A stretch of 64,000 nucleotides of DNA from Liolophura sinensis (lineage: Eukaryota; Mollusca; Polyplacophora; Chitonida; Chitonidae). The notes under the pieces were generated by a model that was not told where the DNA came from, ran no database searches, and saw only the letters and a program-made list of their open reading frames with translations. Numbering within the stretch: position 1 is the stretch's first letter; every line of letters begins with the position of its first letter. Below are positions 1 to 12,090 of the stretch, piece after piece. The stretch is from the NCBI RefSeq assembly GCF_032854445.1, contig NC_088295.1:88249836-88313835 (forward strand), read 5' to 3'. The position numbers and the translations under genes were made by a program.

Positions 1-1157
1 TGCAACAATTGATAATAATGTTACCAAATACCCTGCAACGAATTATTGAGCCTTTTGATGCACACTACATGTAACATTTATTTCCAGTGTCCCTTTTTAA
101 GGTCGTCGCGCTTTATGCAGCCTTAACAGGTCATTTATATGTACGGTGTAAGATATGTACCGCTTTCCCTGCATTCACAAACTATTCAAGTTCTGGAACA
201 GATATGTGCAACTTTACATTGACCTTACATGAAAGTTGTTCCATCATATGGCGTGATTCCCAGTAAAAGCTACGAAAAACTGTTATAAAATCTTTGTTTA
301 AGTGACCCGTGTGGTAAAATTCTTCATCTGTTACTTTCGCTTGTATGCAGGGATACTGATAATTATTCCCAATACACTTGGCTAGACGGCATGTGGGAGT
401 GCATTTTGACAACTGCAACATGTAATGTTAAACCTTGAGCGTCATACGAAATTTAACCCAGCAATGACCCCCAAGAGGTTGCGGTTGGTATACCAGGGGA
501 GAGCACCAGGGAGTGTTTACCTGTGCCCCAAGGTCGCACCGATAGGACCGGTGGAGTTAGACGAAATTATATACAAGTCCCATCAGCGGATACTGGATAC
601 TGCATAAACCGGTGACACGATAGAGGTAGAGGTGGACACATCTCTGGCACAATATAAAAGGAATGTATACACTTAAGATAAATGAACCAATTAATTTTAA
701 TCACAAACTGAATAGCGTTAGATGGGTGGAGTCGTATGGCTGAGTTCTATGACATTGTCAGGGATTACTTTACAACACCCATATTCAGTTTCCTGACATC
801 GCCATTCCTGAAGTCATTAAGTTTCCAGATAAATGTAATGGGAACCTATAAGGGAAAATGACCATCCATCGCCTATATCAAATGTCATTACCTACATGGT
901 TCACAGTCCTTGGCAAGTTGACCACAGAAAGTTAACAGTTTGTCCCCGAGAGACGGAAAACATTCTTCTTTACCTTATAGTATATAATTCCACTGACAAA
1001 GTATTCCTCTTTGCGCGTAAAAGGAAAGGTCGTCTGTTTAACTATCTCATAAATACGAAACTGTGCTACAGAAAAATATTTTGTGATAAAAGTATATGTT
1101 TCAATGAACTTAATCCAAGTATCATGAAATCTCACAGAAATGGCGAACTACAACCTT
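1..1157. other. Unclassified sequence with short open frames
   Basis: No recognised gene or repeat. A plus-strand frame at 425-607 is open for 60 codons, ends in TAA, and stays open for about 22 more codons after that stop. A second short frame starts with ATG at 736 and runs 42 codons. Neither matches a family I recognise and neither has convincing splice sites, so they are noted but not called as genes. Confidence 0.4.
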
Positions 1158-1533
1158 AACATGGCAGTATTTATTTATTTTATTGTTTTACGCAACACTC
1201 ATGAATTTTTTCCCTCAGTGTATACGATCGCGATCCGTTTTATGGTTGAAGGAAACCGGAGTTTCCGGCGTAAACCACCAACCTTTGGTAAGTTCCTGAC
1301 GTACTTCCCCACGTGAAACGAACAGATATGCAGACCATACAGCCAAGTGGTGTCCAACCAACGTTAGACTGAGACACGGCCGCAGGGGTATCGTCAGCCG
1401 CTTATTGTCACGAAGGTTTCACGCACAATGAGAACAGGGGAGTACAAATTCCCTGTCTAAGGACGGAATTGAACCGGTATCTCCTGTATCCTTGCGACTG
1501 AAAGACAAGCGCCTTTTAGACATGGGAGTACTA
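1158..1533 (-). mobile_element. Inverted tRNA-headed SINE (family C)
   Basis: Read on the minus strand, the element has a tRNA-like head near 1533-1440, with a B-box-like GGTTCAATTCC (about 1477-1467). It continues through a middle part containing a motif of the type GGTTTCCTTCAACCATAAAA (about 1261-1240), and ends in an ATAAATA-type tail (plus strand tatttatttatttta at 1168-1182). The middle motif resembles the GGTTTCCTCCCACCATAA core of SINE family B elsewhere in this window, so B and C may share a central domain. I recall similar repeats from mollusc genomes. The outer boundaries are approximate and no target-site duplication was found. Confidence 0.5.
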
Positions 1534-3570
1534 CTATGCAGAACTCTATGGATGTCAACATTTGGAAGCCTCTTCTAGACGCATGCATTTGGGATTACAC
1601 TGACGGTGTTACCTGCTCATGGTTTTCTCACTGGCCTACTAACCAACTTTCTTGAATTGCCTGAGTACTGTGTTGCAGACGTTATGGAATAAAATAAAGC
1701 CATAAAATGAATAAAATGCTGGCCAGTGGTTACACCAAATAGCAATGAATTAATAAAATCGGACACTGGGAGTATCACAGCGTGGACACACCGTCCAAGC
1801 CTCACCCTGCATTCTCTTAAATGTACCGTTTTGCCGGGCCCTTGTCTACTCATCAAATAGACGCTTCGTTTTGTAACGCTATAACACTGGCCACGACTCC
1901 TGTTATGCCAGCGCTTTAACAAAACCTTTATTGATTTTCCCTTATCGCCGCCGTTTGACTTGCCGTGTTATCGCTGGCAGCCGCCTTGTGACAGGGATTG
2001 GAAAGATACAAGAAGGAATAACCGCTTGATCAGACATTACGCGCATTAATCTCGTTTGGCGAGTGGTGTTATTTCTGAAGGAGTAAGTCACATTATCAAT
2101 AAACGTCGACAGGTGCAATTTGACAGTTGTCGAGATATATGATAGTCACGGCCGAGAAAGGGGGGACAACTTTTACAGCCATTTGAAAAAGTTCGATATT
2201 TGGGGAGGACCCCTGTCTGTAGCGGGTTACTTAAACGCATCTACATTGGTTAACTAACGCTAAAGTTTAGACGCTGTCATAGCCACGTGTGGAATCCCTC
2301 CGTCCGCAAAGGCATGAGTTTCAAACAGCTGTGGGACATTCAAAACGAGCTTAAGTAGTTGTGGAGAACAGAGTTCGAGTTAAGCTGTACGATAAAAAGG
2401 TCAACCGTTAATGAAAAGTTCTAAATTTATTTCTTATATGCGAGTTGGATTGGCGAGTCTCTTGGTGGGACGCCATGCGAATAAGCGGAATCATTAGCAC
2501 ATGCGACAATATCCGCACAGGTCGCTCACCGAGAATGCCCGCTTTGGAATCCATCGCGCGAATATAACCGCATTGATTTTCTCCCACAGATCCGATGTAA
2601 TAAGAAATACGAGCAAATCTCTGCGGAGACGCAGAGAACTCGGATTGAGTCGCCCATAACGTAACGCGTCATCGGAGAGAACAAGCGCGCGCTATATGGC
2701 TCCTACCAGCCGGTCACAATAGAATCTCATGTTGACATATGTCCGAAAATTGATGTGTTTTGTGACAGAACTAAGAGGTTTGCTTGGCCATGTGGAAATG
2801 ATGAACCCAACGACATTTTCTTCTTCGCTGATTTCATATTGCGCCTTTGCTTCGTCACTTCGATCGCTCCTTTATAGAATGTAAACATTACAACCTGCCC
2901 GCTTTATACTTGCTATAAGGTGAAGAATTAAGGAAATACAAGCCATACATATTTATTATTTATTAATGATCAGATAGTACTATAGATACAAAATTAGGCC
3001 TTACATGTCACTGGTATAAATCTATATAGTTGAACTCAGTGACACCCAGTACAAATCAGTCCATACAGCCTCTATGTGTGTGTGTGTGTATAGGAAAAAA
3101 ATAATAAAACGCCTTCTTAACTTTCTACATTCTGTTATATTCCAACTGTTATGTTATTTTCAAGGAATATGAATATGAATGTCCACAGAGGTCTTTATAC
3201 AGGATATGTGTTACCAGTAACTAAGGAACATGTTACGTACGTGTCAAAACAGGCAGTAGTTTAGTTACATGGCATAATACATGGATAAATTGTTGCTGAG
3301 AACAAGGTCGTACATGTATAAAGCTGTAAAGTAGCGAACAATAGATTAATAAGTACCTAAGAGTGTCTATCCGCTGGGCGACTAGTGACGATGCCTCTTT
3401 ATTAGCATCGAACGGATGACCCTGCGGATAATCTGTGACATAATATTTGTACATATACAATGAGTAATATATATACATATAATGAGTAATAAAAGTGGAC
3501 TGGTTTGACAAAATTAATCAACATAAATTATACAAGCATGTGGTATATCATGATAATATGAGGTACGATA
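1534..3570. other. CpG-rich non-coding stretch, nothing recognised
   Basis: There is no supported gene here. CpG is frequent: 12 CpGs can be counted in the 120 bases 2461-2580, with further clusters such as CGCGCG at 2555-2560 and 2688-2693. A short (TG)n tract lies at 3075-3089. The minus-strand frame at 1617-1922 (101 codons) has no recognisable domain. The stretch could be an unmethylated intergenic or promoter-flanking region. Confidence 0.4.
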
Positions 3571-3904
3571 TTAGGGCCGATGACCACCATTGAGACATGG
3601 GTTGTATTTATTTATGAAGAAAGTTTCTTTTACATCTAAGGTGGCTTGATTTCCATCTAATACTGTATAAAATGGAAAGACTTTAAAGGCGGGAGTCAAT
3701 GACAGTGCGCATGAGCGTATGTGCTTGCTGACTGGAAGATGACAACATTCCTCGTTGTTGATATGCTGTCGATGCAGCGTCAGTCTGGAGCGGAGATCTG
3801 AGGTCTGGCCAGTATATTGTTTGCCACATCCCATGCAAACAAGTGCATATACAACATTTTTTTACGGTGCAGCACATGTCAAATTTTACATTAAACAAAG
3901 AATC
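3571..3904 (-). mobile_element. Penelope-like retroelement 3' fragment (GIY-YIG endonuclease end), frameshifted
   Basis: The minus-strand frame 3834-3571 encodes 87 residues opening with a C-x-x-C-like element (MGCGKQYTGQT), followed by DLRSRLTLHRQH and, near the end, KETFFINKYNP, then TAA. This matches the GIY-YIG layout: the second motif appears as Y-T-G, the catalytic arginine lies in the L-R-x-R-L-x-x-H helix, and a glutamate sits in K-E-x-x-x-I-x-x-Y. Upstream, the first half-motif (V-V-Y) and a C-C-T segment are found only after a change of frame at a run of seven T (plus strand, about 3859-3865), so the copy is broken. GIY-YIG endonucleases form the C-terminus of Penelope-like elements. 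The reverse transcriptase part is not seen; an (AT)n tract begins 45 bases beyond. The fragment is probably dead. A host GIY-YIG gene exon is less likely because of the frameshift. Confidence 0.62.
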
Positions 3905-3945
3905 TTATATCTCAGTCTGAAAGCTTGATTCTTCTAACATGTGTA

Positions 3946-4790
<845 letters not shown>

Positions 4791-5053
4791 GGTTTACTCC
4801 GGTCACTCCGGTCAACCCGGTTACTCCGGTTACTCCGGTCATTCCACTTACTCCGGTCGTTCTGGTTACTCCGATCATTCAGGTCACTCCAGTCACTCTG
4901 CTTACTCCGGTCACTTCGGTCACTCTGCTTACTCCGGTCATTCTGGTTACTCCGATCACAGGTCACTCCGGTCACTCCGATTACTGCGGTCACCCCAGTT
5001 ACCCCAGTTAATCCGATCACTCTGGTCAGTCCGGTTACTCCGGTCACTGCAAC
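4791..5053. repeat. 9-bp minisatellite (GGTYACTCC)n, left block
   Basis: Tandem 9-mers of the form GGTCACTCC, GGTTACTCC and variants (TCTGGTTACTCC, CCGATCACT) run across 4791-5053. Because 9 is a multiple of 3, frames on both strands stay open through it (for example 4743-5258 plus and 4598-5197 minus). They encode Gly-Tyr-Ser / Leu-Leu-Arg-Ser type repeats with no other support for being protein. Confidence 0.9.
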
Positions 5054-5418
5054 CGGCCCGGATAGCACAGCTGGTAGAGCGTCCGCCTCGGGACCGGTAG
5101 ATCCAGGATCAATCCTTGATCGAGTCACACCTAAGATTTTAAAAGAGGAAATTGTAACTTCCTCGCTTGGCGTTCGGCATGAAGGAGACCAGTGCAACGA
5201 CTGGTTTACTTGTATCAGTATAATGGCTCGGGCGGGGCGGCTTACCTGCCTTCGATAAGTCGTCTCAGTGAAGCAGCACTAAATAAAAGAGCGGTGGAAA
5301 TCCGTCCTGCAACAAGGAGGCACATTTCACGTACATGCACCCTAAGGATTCCTTCGTCGTCATATGACTGAAAAATTGTTGAGTACGACGTTAAACCCCA
5401 AGCACTCACTCACTCACT
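5054..5418 (+). mobile_element. tRNA-derived SINE, family A, copy 1 (inserted in the 9-bp minisatellite)
   Basis: The head at 5054-5125 is tRNA-like: A-box-like TAGCACAGCTGG, an anticodon-arm-like GCCTCGGG segment, and B-box-like GGATCAATCC. A body of about 220 bases follows, then a conserved 3' end (catatgactgaaaaattgtt; gacgttaaaccccaagcact) and a (CACT)n tail ending at 5418. This is the fullest copy; it includes the about 93-base segment missing from copy 3. The flanks GGTCACTGCA (5042-5051) and GGTTACTGCA (5419-5428) could be a target-site duplication, but the host DNA is itself a repeat, so this is uncertain. Confidence 0.85.
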
Positions 5419-5492
5419 GGTTACTGCAGTTACACCGGTTAGTCCGATCGTTCCGATTACTCAGGTCACTCCGCTTATTCCGGTGACTACGG
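5419..5492. repeat. 9-bp minisatellite, right block
   Basis: The GGTYACTCC-like units resume directly after the SINE tail (for example GGTCACTCCG near 5464 and GGTGACTACGG near 5482). They are more diverged than the left block. The two blocks were probably one array before the SINE inserted. Confidence 0.75.
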
Positions 5493-7139
5493 TTTTCTCA
5501 TTCCTTAAATCTGAGCAGTGTAGTATGAATGGAAAAAAATAGCACAGGCAATGTTTTAAAAAAAAAATGTCAAAAAAAATATGATCAGCCGGCTTATAGT
5601 TATCTCATGTAGGTATCTATTTTCCAATGTTTCATATGTTTAATACAATCGCCGTGATGTTTACTGTTTACTGACCAACCTCATGATTGAAGCCCGTTTG
5701 TTCAAAATAAAGAATATTTGCTGCATAAGTCAGTTGATTTGATGACCTTCCTTCAGTTATTCAACCGGGTGAAGATATAAGGGTTACCATATAATAAAAA
5801 CATACAGGCCTACTTATGTGAACTTGTTTTGAAAGCAAAAATAAGACGAATTCGGTCATTTCTATGTAGAATAACATGTCTAAATGGGGACAATATTCTT
5901 GCCACCTTGAAACGGTTGGTGAAAAGTGAGCGTGCGGAATGCGAGTAGTTCAGGCGTAATGTTACAACCTGAGCAGACAAAAAACGCACAGCGCGTGCCG
6001 ACCACGCTTGCTTGAAGTCAAAAGGCCACCACCTGCATCGTGGTTGCCAGACTTTGCGAAGAGGTAAGCAGAATGCTACCTGTTGGCGCGAGCTGCGCAC
6101 GTGGGATACGCAAAGATTAGCCATACTACAAAGAAGACTGTCATTGGTAAGGAGTGGTACAATAACTTAAGTTATTTTTTTTCAAAATCTTTTTGTTTGT
6201 GTTTGTGTTACTTTGTGGATGTTAATGTCAAGGTGAAAACATACAAGTTTAGTTCAGGTAATCTGAACAACGAAACAACAACAACATAGCATGAATAAGT
6301 CAACATCAGCTGTAAAATATTCGGCACATTTGTCAGCATTGGTACAATAAAGACTGTTACTTGTTCACTCTCTATTTCGGTGAGTTACCATCAGACTTTC
6401 TTGAACCAGTTAGTACAGAATTAAGCATGTCTGGTGATATCTGTGTGAAGAGCTATAAAAGCGTGTAAGCCCACATGGCTAGATGGTATGACAACGTGAG
6501 CCCCGTAATAGTGTTGTCATCCACGGCAAGCTAGATTGCTACATTGCGGTCACTTTCCACCCGAAAGTGCATGTTTGTGGATGTAGGCCTACTATATTAG
6601 GTTGTAAGGAATTCATTGTCACGGCATTTCATCCGACACAAAAATAAAGTTAAGAAAAGCACCTACCTTACTTATTAAATCAATGACGACATGTTGAAGA
6701 AAGAGTGCTGTATCACTAAATTATCGTAAATCTTTAGTACTGGTATTCTGTTTATTGCAAACAATCTCTCTTAATTAAAAGGTCTATCAGTTGCTTTCAG
6801 ACAAGGCAGAATGTAACACAAAAACAGAGCTAAGTGTAAATAAAGAGTAAGTTAAATGTAAATTTGTATAAGCTTAAAAAAAATTTGTAGATATTGAGAC
6901 ATCAATTGTCGCTGTTCAGAGTTCAGTAGGAATTAGGAAAAAAAACAACTAATTTTTGTTAGCAATTCTGAATGGTATATGTTTCATAATTATCCAGAAT
7001 TGTTTGTATTGTTAGAAAGGCTGCCGTTTAGAACACACTTTGTATCATTTAGAGAAATTCTTCTTTGATTTATTGTTTTGTTTTTCCTTCCTTTTGCATA
7101 CTTGAGGCTGGTTCATTGAATTGTGTTGATTTAGCTTGA
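5493..7139. other. Transition from CpG-rich to CpG-poor DNA; possible gene start
   Basis: A last CpG-dense patch lies at about 5930-6115 and contains a good donor-like GAG|GTAAGC (exon end 6063). Beyond about 6.2 kb CpG becomes rare. A TATA-like TATAAAAG lies at 6454-6461 with no convincing coding sequence after it. I infer that a transcription unit on the plus strand may begin around here; no first exon can be read. Confidence 0.25.
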
Positions 7140-7342
7140 TACAAATTTGGCTTGGTTCAAGTCCAGCTCATGCTGGCTTCCTCTCCGGCCGTAAGTGGGA
7201 AGGTTTGTCAGCAACCTGCGGATGGTCGTGGGTTTTCCTCAGGCTCTATCTGGTTTCCTCCCACCATAATGCTGGCTGCCGTTGTATAAGTGAAATATTC
7301 TTGAGTACGGTGTAAAACACCAATCAAATAAATAAATAAATA
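7140..7342 (+). mobile_element. SINE family B, 5'-truncated
   Basis: The copy starts shortly before a perfect B box GGTTCAAGTCC (7154-7164) and lacks the A-box half of the head. It has the core GGTTTCCTCCCACCATAAT (about 7251-7269), the conserved end TGAAATATTCTTGAGTACGG (7290-7309) and an (ATAA)n tail to 7342. It is the best-preserved 3' half in the window and serves as the reference for the other family B copies. Confidence 0.82.
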
Positions 7343-8422
7343 GGCCTACATATTTATATGCAAGTGTCCAAATTTGAAAGCAATTTATTTTTGGTTATGA
7401 TGATAAATTTAAGCTGTATGTATGTGACTTATGCTGGGTTTGACATCTTCAATGCTCCAGAAAAAAGATGTGTGAAAATGTTTACGCTTTAGGGTGAGAA
7501 CCATAATCTTTACTTCCACTTGACAGGAAAGGCTCAGTCTCTAAGTTAGAGCATGTTTCTTTATTTTTCTTGTGCTCTCTAAATAGGGGTGAGTCGTTTT
7601 GTAGCCCCTGGATGTCTGAGCCAGAGGGGTTTAGAGTTGGAAGCTTGATCAGGATGAATGTTTGTGACCTTCAGAGAGTGTATCTTACAAACAACTGTTT
7701 TTATATGGAACATTGTGACACAATTGAATTTGTGATAAGCTCTTTTTGTTGATTTTTTGATTCCTCTCCTGCTTTTTCAGCTGAATGTGATTTTCACATC
7801 AGTGGATTTCAAACGAATGCTTGCCTTTAACATTTGGATTTCTCAATCCACACTCAGTATACTTGCCGGGAGCCAGTAGCTGCCTTTATTCTACTTCATG
7901 GGTGACATTCAGCTTTGTTTGCAGCCCTAATTTGGGAATGTTTGTCGTTTCATTTGACTGTCCTGTAATATTTACCCCTAGTTGTGTGAAGAAAGCCTGG
8001 CCTGTTGAAAGTTGGCTTTGGGGCAAACAGCTTGGGTTGACTTGGCTACATACTGGCCAGCGCTGGAACACAGGGTCGTGTGTGTGGGGTGCCCTGGTCT
8101 GTACCTGCATGAGTTGGGGGCCTGTAGCATCCTTTGGTCAAGCCAATCCAGAAACACCCGAACAACTTTTGATTGAACAATAACTTGTCTGTTTGAGAAA
8201 TTGACTCTTTAGAGATTGGCTTTCTTTAATAAACTCCTCTCATTGTCTTGTTGGATGCCTTCCTTTGATGACGCCCTTCCTAGAAACAGGGCCGTGAGAA
8301 ACCTGCTTCCTGGAGAACTACCCTCGATTGGTTCAGTGAGGAGCATACTCTACCTTTTTTGGCTCTGAAGTTTGGTCTCTTCATGTACCTCTGTCAGTCA
8401 GTAAGGGAGTTGTAAAATGTGA
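7343..8422. other. Non-coding gap
   Basis: The sequence is T/G-rich and nothing is recognised in it. The plus-strand frame 7821-8183 (120 codons) is Cys/Trp/Ser-rich, as expected from translated TG-rich DNA, and has no domain. Confidence 0.4.
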
Positions 8423-8549
8423 TTACCTGGATTAACTAATTTCAGGGCTTCACAAAAGGTATAATTTTATCAGTCGACACAAAATAATGCCTTGAGAATA
8501 CTCTTGAAACAACACTTTGCAAACATGCTAAAAGGTTGAAGAATTACAG
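8423..8549 (+). mobile_element. MITE-like element, right half (copy 1)
   Basis: It ends with the terminal sequence GGTTGAAGAATTACAG followed by TA. It aligns with the right half of the copies at 22541 and (inverted) 50014, including the shared block cagggcttcacaaaa. The left terminal inverted repeat is missing. Confidence 0.6.
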
Positions 8550-8551
8550 TA

Positions 8552-10949
8552 CATGTATTTCCATCAATGTTTTACATGTCTGGGGAAATGTATACATGTA
8601 TGTCACAAACCATGCTCTATAGTTTAGGCAGATGTTATCATAACAGTTTTGATAAAATTATTTAACATTGTTACCAGGTGCCTAGAAAAGATGTAAAATC
8701 CACCACGGCTGTTAACAATGAATCCAATGGTTTGACATCAGTTTCTTTCATGTCATTACTTATTTGTCTATATAATTTATATAGATGCGTACATTTCAGT
8801 ATCCCAAATACTAAACTTAGAGCAATTTTCACAAACATAGAATGGGAATCAGTGTGATGCTTAATCAAAGCGAGAACTTTGTTGTTGTTTCCGTGTTCAC
8901 TGACAGTGTGATCACATTTTGATCTGGTTAAGCAATGAATCCGGTATGGTTATACATACTTACATGTATGTGATTGCTGTTTTACTGAAGAAGTTTTCAT
9001 TTTGTAAAATTCATACACACATGCACAGTATACATACATGTAGCTGAGCACATGCAACTCATATGTTGCTGCAATACACAGTTCGCTGGTTTGCAGCATA
9101 GATCTACATGTACATGTTACCATGCATTTTCAGGTAATTAAACATCGACGCAAGTCCATTGCAAGGACAAACTAGGAAACTGCATTAGCTTGCAGTAGAT
9201 TGTTTAACTTTGTACAAGCCTGGAACCGCTCAAGTGAATGTGATTATTTTATATGTGTCTTGTAGTCGATGCTATAGAGACTGCTTACAGCCTGGTAAAT
9301 GTTTATTGATTGTAAAACCTGGTTCATGTAGTGTCTGACAATTACAGGTACATGGAAGTGTTCTGTTTGGTCGCACCTTGTTAATAGTCTGGCCTCTTGA
9401 TATGAAATTGCATGGTTTGTAATGTAAGAGTCAGTTCTATGCATTCTGAATATCTGTATGGGACACAAATTAAGGAAACTAGCACCATTTTTTATATGTA
9501 TTGCTGTATGTTTTTGCAAAGTTATTATTCCTTCTAAGTTTCATTGCATGTTGGTGTTTAAATGTACATCATATATTTTTGGATTAATCCACATTTTTGA
9601 CTTTCCACATAATTTGAAAAAAATGGAATTTCTTGAGGTCTTTGGAGGAGAAACTGGATATGTCATGCCGTGTATAGGGCAAAACTGTGGCATTACAAGG
9701 CAACTGAGTATGGCAGACAGTGGGAGGGAATGTTAAAGGGAAAGAAAAACAATAGAAAGATCATTAAAAACTGCATCTTTGAAAAAGCTTTCCTTTTATT
9801 TTTTAATAGATTTTGTGACATTAAATATATGTCATGTGTATTCGGATAGGAATATGATATTGCTGAGAAGAGTCCAAGAAGTGAGGTTGCACTGAGTGTA
9901 ATGCAATATTAGCTGAGGCTGTTGTTGAGTGGAGAAGTTTGGTGTGAGGTAAAGCAGAGTATTTGGTGGAGATTTTGGCAGAGCTGTGGTTAAGCGTGTG
10001 ACTCTGTCAGCACATTGATTGCCCCTCTGATGGGTTGTGGTGTGCCTAATGTCTGTCTCATGTCCCGCTCGGATCACCCTCAATCTCCTAGCCTCTCTGG
10101 ATAGCCTGATCAAACACAAGCAGTTGATCGGGGCTTGCCAAGGATTTAAGCTATAAATGTGTTAATTTCAGCTGAGTTTGAGCTGTAATCCACACAGGGC
10201 GTTATGCGAGCGCTTGCGCTCATCCCTATGACCAGCGTCTTCCACGCGGTGCACTGCGCCAAACACTACCGGAATAACGGCCACACTGGTCCACTGTTGA
10301 TAGAGGAAATTAAAGATAACATGTGAAATATTGGTGGGATATACAGATTCAGTTGTCTGAGGCCTGAGCACAGGGGCCTAGGCTGATTGACTCGGGGACC
10401 TTTGTCGCTTTCTGCAGGACAAAGATAGTCACAACTCTGCAAGAAGTGTGTATGTTGTCATTACCAGAGCAGAACCAGCTCCTGTAGTTCATGACTTTCT
10501 TGGCAGAAATTATGAGCAAACAGAGAGAATTCTGGCCTGTTAAATCAAGCTTTTACACATGCTTTGCCCATTGTGTTGTATGAAGAATACTGGTGATGGA
10601 ATAACCAGAGCAAACACCTTATACATGAGGTTAAACAGAGGCCATGTTGAACAAGCCTGGGAGAGGTTTTATGGCTAACATGAGATGTCAACAAAACTTA
10701 ATTACAGACCTGCAACTTTCCAACACAGGAAAGGGTAAACTGTTCAATAACAACGTAATCTGTCACAGTCTTCTTTCCTAAATATTCTCATCTCAAAGGA
10801 CGCATCAAATACTCAGTCAAACTGAATGTGAACAAATATTCAGTAAACCTGCCGGCAAACTTAAACTGTAGAGTAATATGTTTAAGCACTTGCATGTGCA
10901 CGTAAGTGTTCCTGTTTTGTTGTTTTTATTGGTCTAATACTGTAGGATT
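8552..10949. other. Non-coding gap
   Basis: There is no gene or named repeat. TACATGTA-type palindromes recur (for example around 8550-8600, 9000-9040 and 9103-9120). The short frames at 9244-9519 (minus) and 9458-9736 (plus) overlap one another and show no domain. Confidence 0.4.
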
Positions 10950-11075
10950 TTATTTATTTAATTCATTGTTGTTTAATGACTTAACAATTTCACTTATATG
11001 ATTATACAGCCAGTTTGTGGGTGGAGAATAGTGCCTGAGGTAATCCACCAACCACTGGTGAATTACTGGCAATTA
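10950..11075 (-). mobile_element. Inverted SINE family C, 3' part
   Basis: The plus strand reads an ATTTATTTA-type tail complement (about 10951-10963), then a block matching the copy at 1168-1300: ttatatgattatacagccag, gtggagaatagtgcctgagg and aatccaccaaccactggtga. The match to the 1.2-kb copy is clear but diverged. The element then appears to be interrupted by the minisatellite that follows. Confidence 0.45.
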
Positions 11076-11119
11076 ATTCGATATACTGTTATATATTGGG
11101 TGACCTATACAACCTACTG

Positions 11120-11995
11120 CTGTATATTGCTATAAGTCAAGCTCGCCTGTGTGTCACTATGATGTACGTTATATTGCTATAAGGCAAGCTCGCCTGTGTG
11201 TCACTATGATGTATTGTATATTGCTATAAGGCGAGCTCCCCTGTGTGTCACTATGATGTACTTTATATTGCTATAAGGCAAGCTCGCCTGTGTGTCACTG
11301 TGATGTACTTTATATTGCTATAAGGCAAGCTCGCCTGTGTGTCACTATGATGTATATTGCTATAAGGCGAGCTCACCTGTGTGTCACTATGATGTACTTT
11401 ATATTGCTATAAGGCGAGCTCGCCTGTGTGTCACTATGATGTACTTTATATTGCTATAAGGCAAGCTCGCCTGTGTGTCACTATGATGTATATTGCTATA
11501 AGGCAAGCTTGCCTGTGTGTCACTATGATGTATATTGCTATAAGGCGAGCTCGCCTGTGTGTCACTATGATGTACTTTATATTGCTATAAGGCGAGCTCG
11601 CCTGTGTGTCACTATGATGTATATTGCTATAAGGCAAGCTCGCCTGTGTGTCACTATGATGTATATTGCTATAAGGCAAGCTCGCCTGTGTGTCACTATG
11701 ATGTATATTGCTATAAGGCGAGCTCGCCTGTGTGTCACTATGATGTACTTTATATTGCTATAAGGCAAGCTCGCCTGTGTGTCACTATGATGTATATTGC
11801 TATAAGGCAAGCTCGCCTGTGTGTCACTATGATGTATTGTATATTGCTATAAGGCAAGCTCGCCTGTGTGTCACTATGATGTACTTTATATTGCTATAAG
11901 ACAAGCTCGCCTGTGTGTCACTATGATGTATATTGCTATAAGGCGAGCTCCCCTGTGTGTCACTATGATGTATTGTATAATGATATAAGGAGAGG
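11120..11995. repeat. 44/50-bp minisatellite, 19 units plus one degenerate
   Basis: Units contain TTGCTATAAGGCAAGCTCGC and CTGTGTGTCACTATGATGTA. Two lengths occur: 44 bp, and 50 bp with an extra CTTTAT or TTGTAT before TATTGC. Several units carry the perfect 12-bp palindrome GGCGAGCTCGCC; others have GGCAAGCTCGCC. The first unit is near 11126 and the last recognisable one decays into TGATATAAGG near 11980. Open frames inside the array on both strands are by-products of the repeat. Confidence 0.96.
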
Positions 11996-11997
11996 TT

Positions 11998-12090
11998 GCC
12001 TGCTACATGTACCAAGACCCCAAAGGACAGTAAAAGCAGGAGAATGTTGAAAAATCCGTGGTCTAGAACTGAACCCAGGTCTTGGATATC
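11998..12090 (-). mobile_element. Possible tRNA-like head of the family C SINE split by the minisatellite
   Basis: On the minus strand a B-box-like GGGTTCAGTTC (about 12076-12066) lies in the place expected for the head of the inverted family C element whose 3' part is at 10950-11075. The similarity is short, so this is tentative. Confidence 0.25.

Noticed and set aside
1617-1922. 101-codon minus-strand frame in CpG-rich DNA
   Set aside because: No domain, no splice context; length is within chance for this window.
6454-6461. TATAAAAG as a core promoter
   Set aside because: The motif is canonical but no coding sequence, initiator or exon can be read downstream, so it is mentioned only within the gap entry.
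7821-8183. 120-codon plus-strand frame
   Set aside because: Cys/Trp/Ser-rich composition typical of translated TG-rich intron sequence, with an overlapping minus-strand frame and no domain.
11120-11995. CRISPR array
   Set aside because: There are no unique spacers; the units are contiguous tandem copies in animal DNA.
11446-12015. Several repeat-protein-like frames on both strands
   Set aside because: All fall inside the 44/50-bp minisatellite and are open on both strands; by-products of the array.
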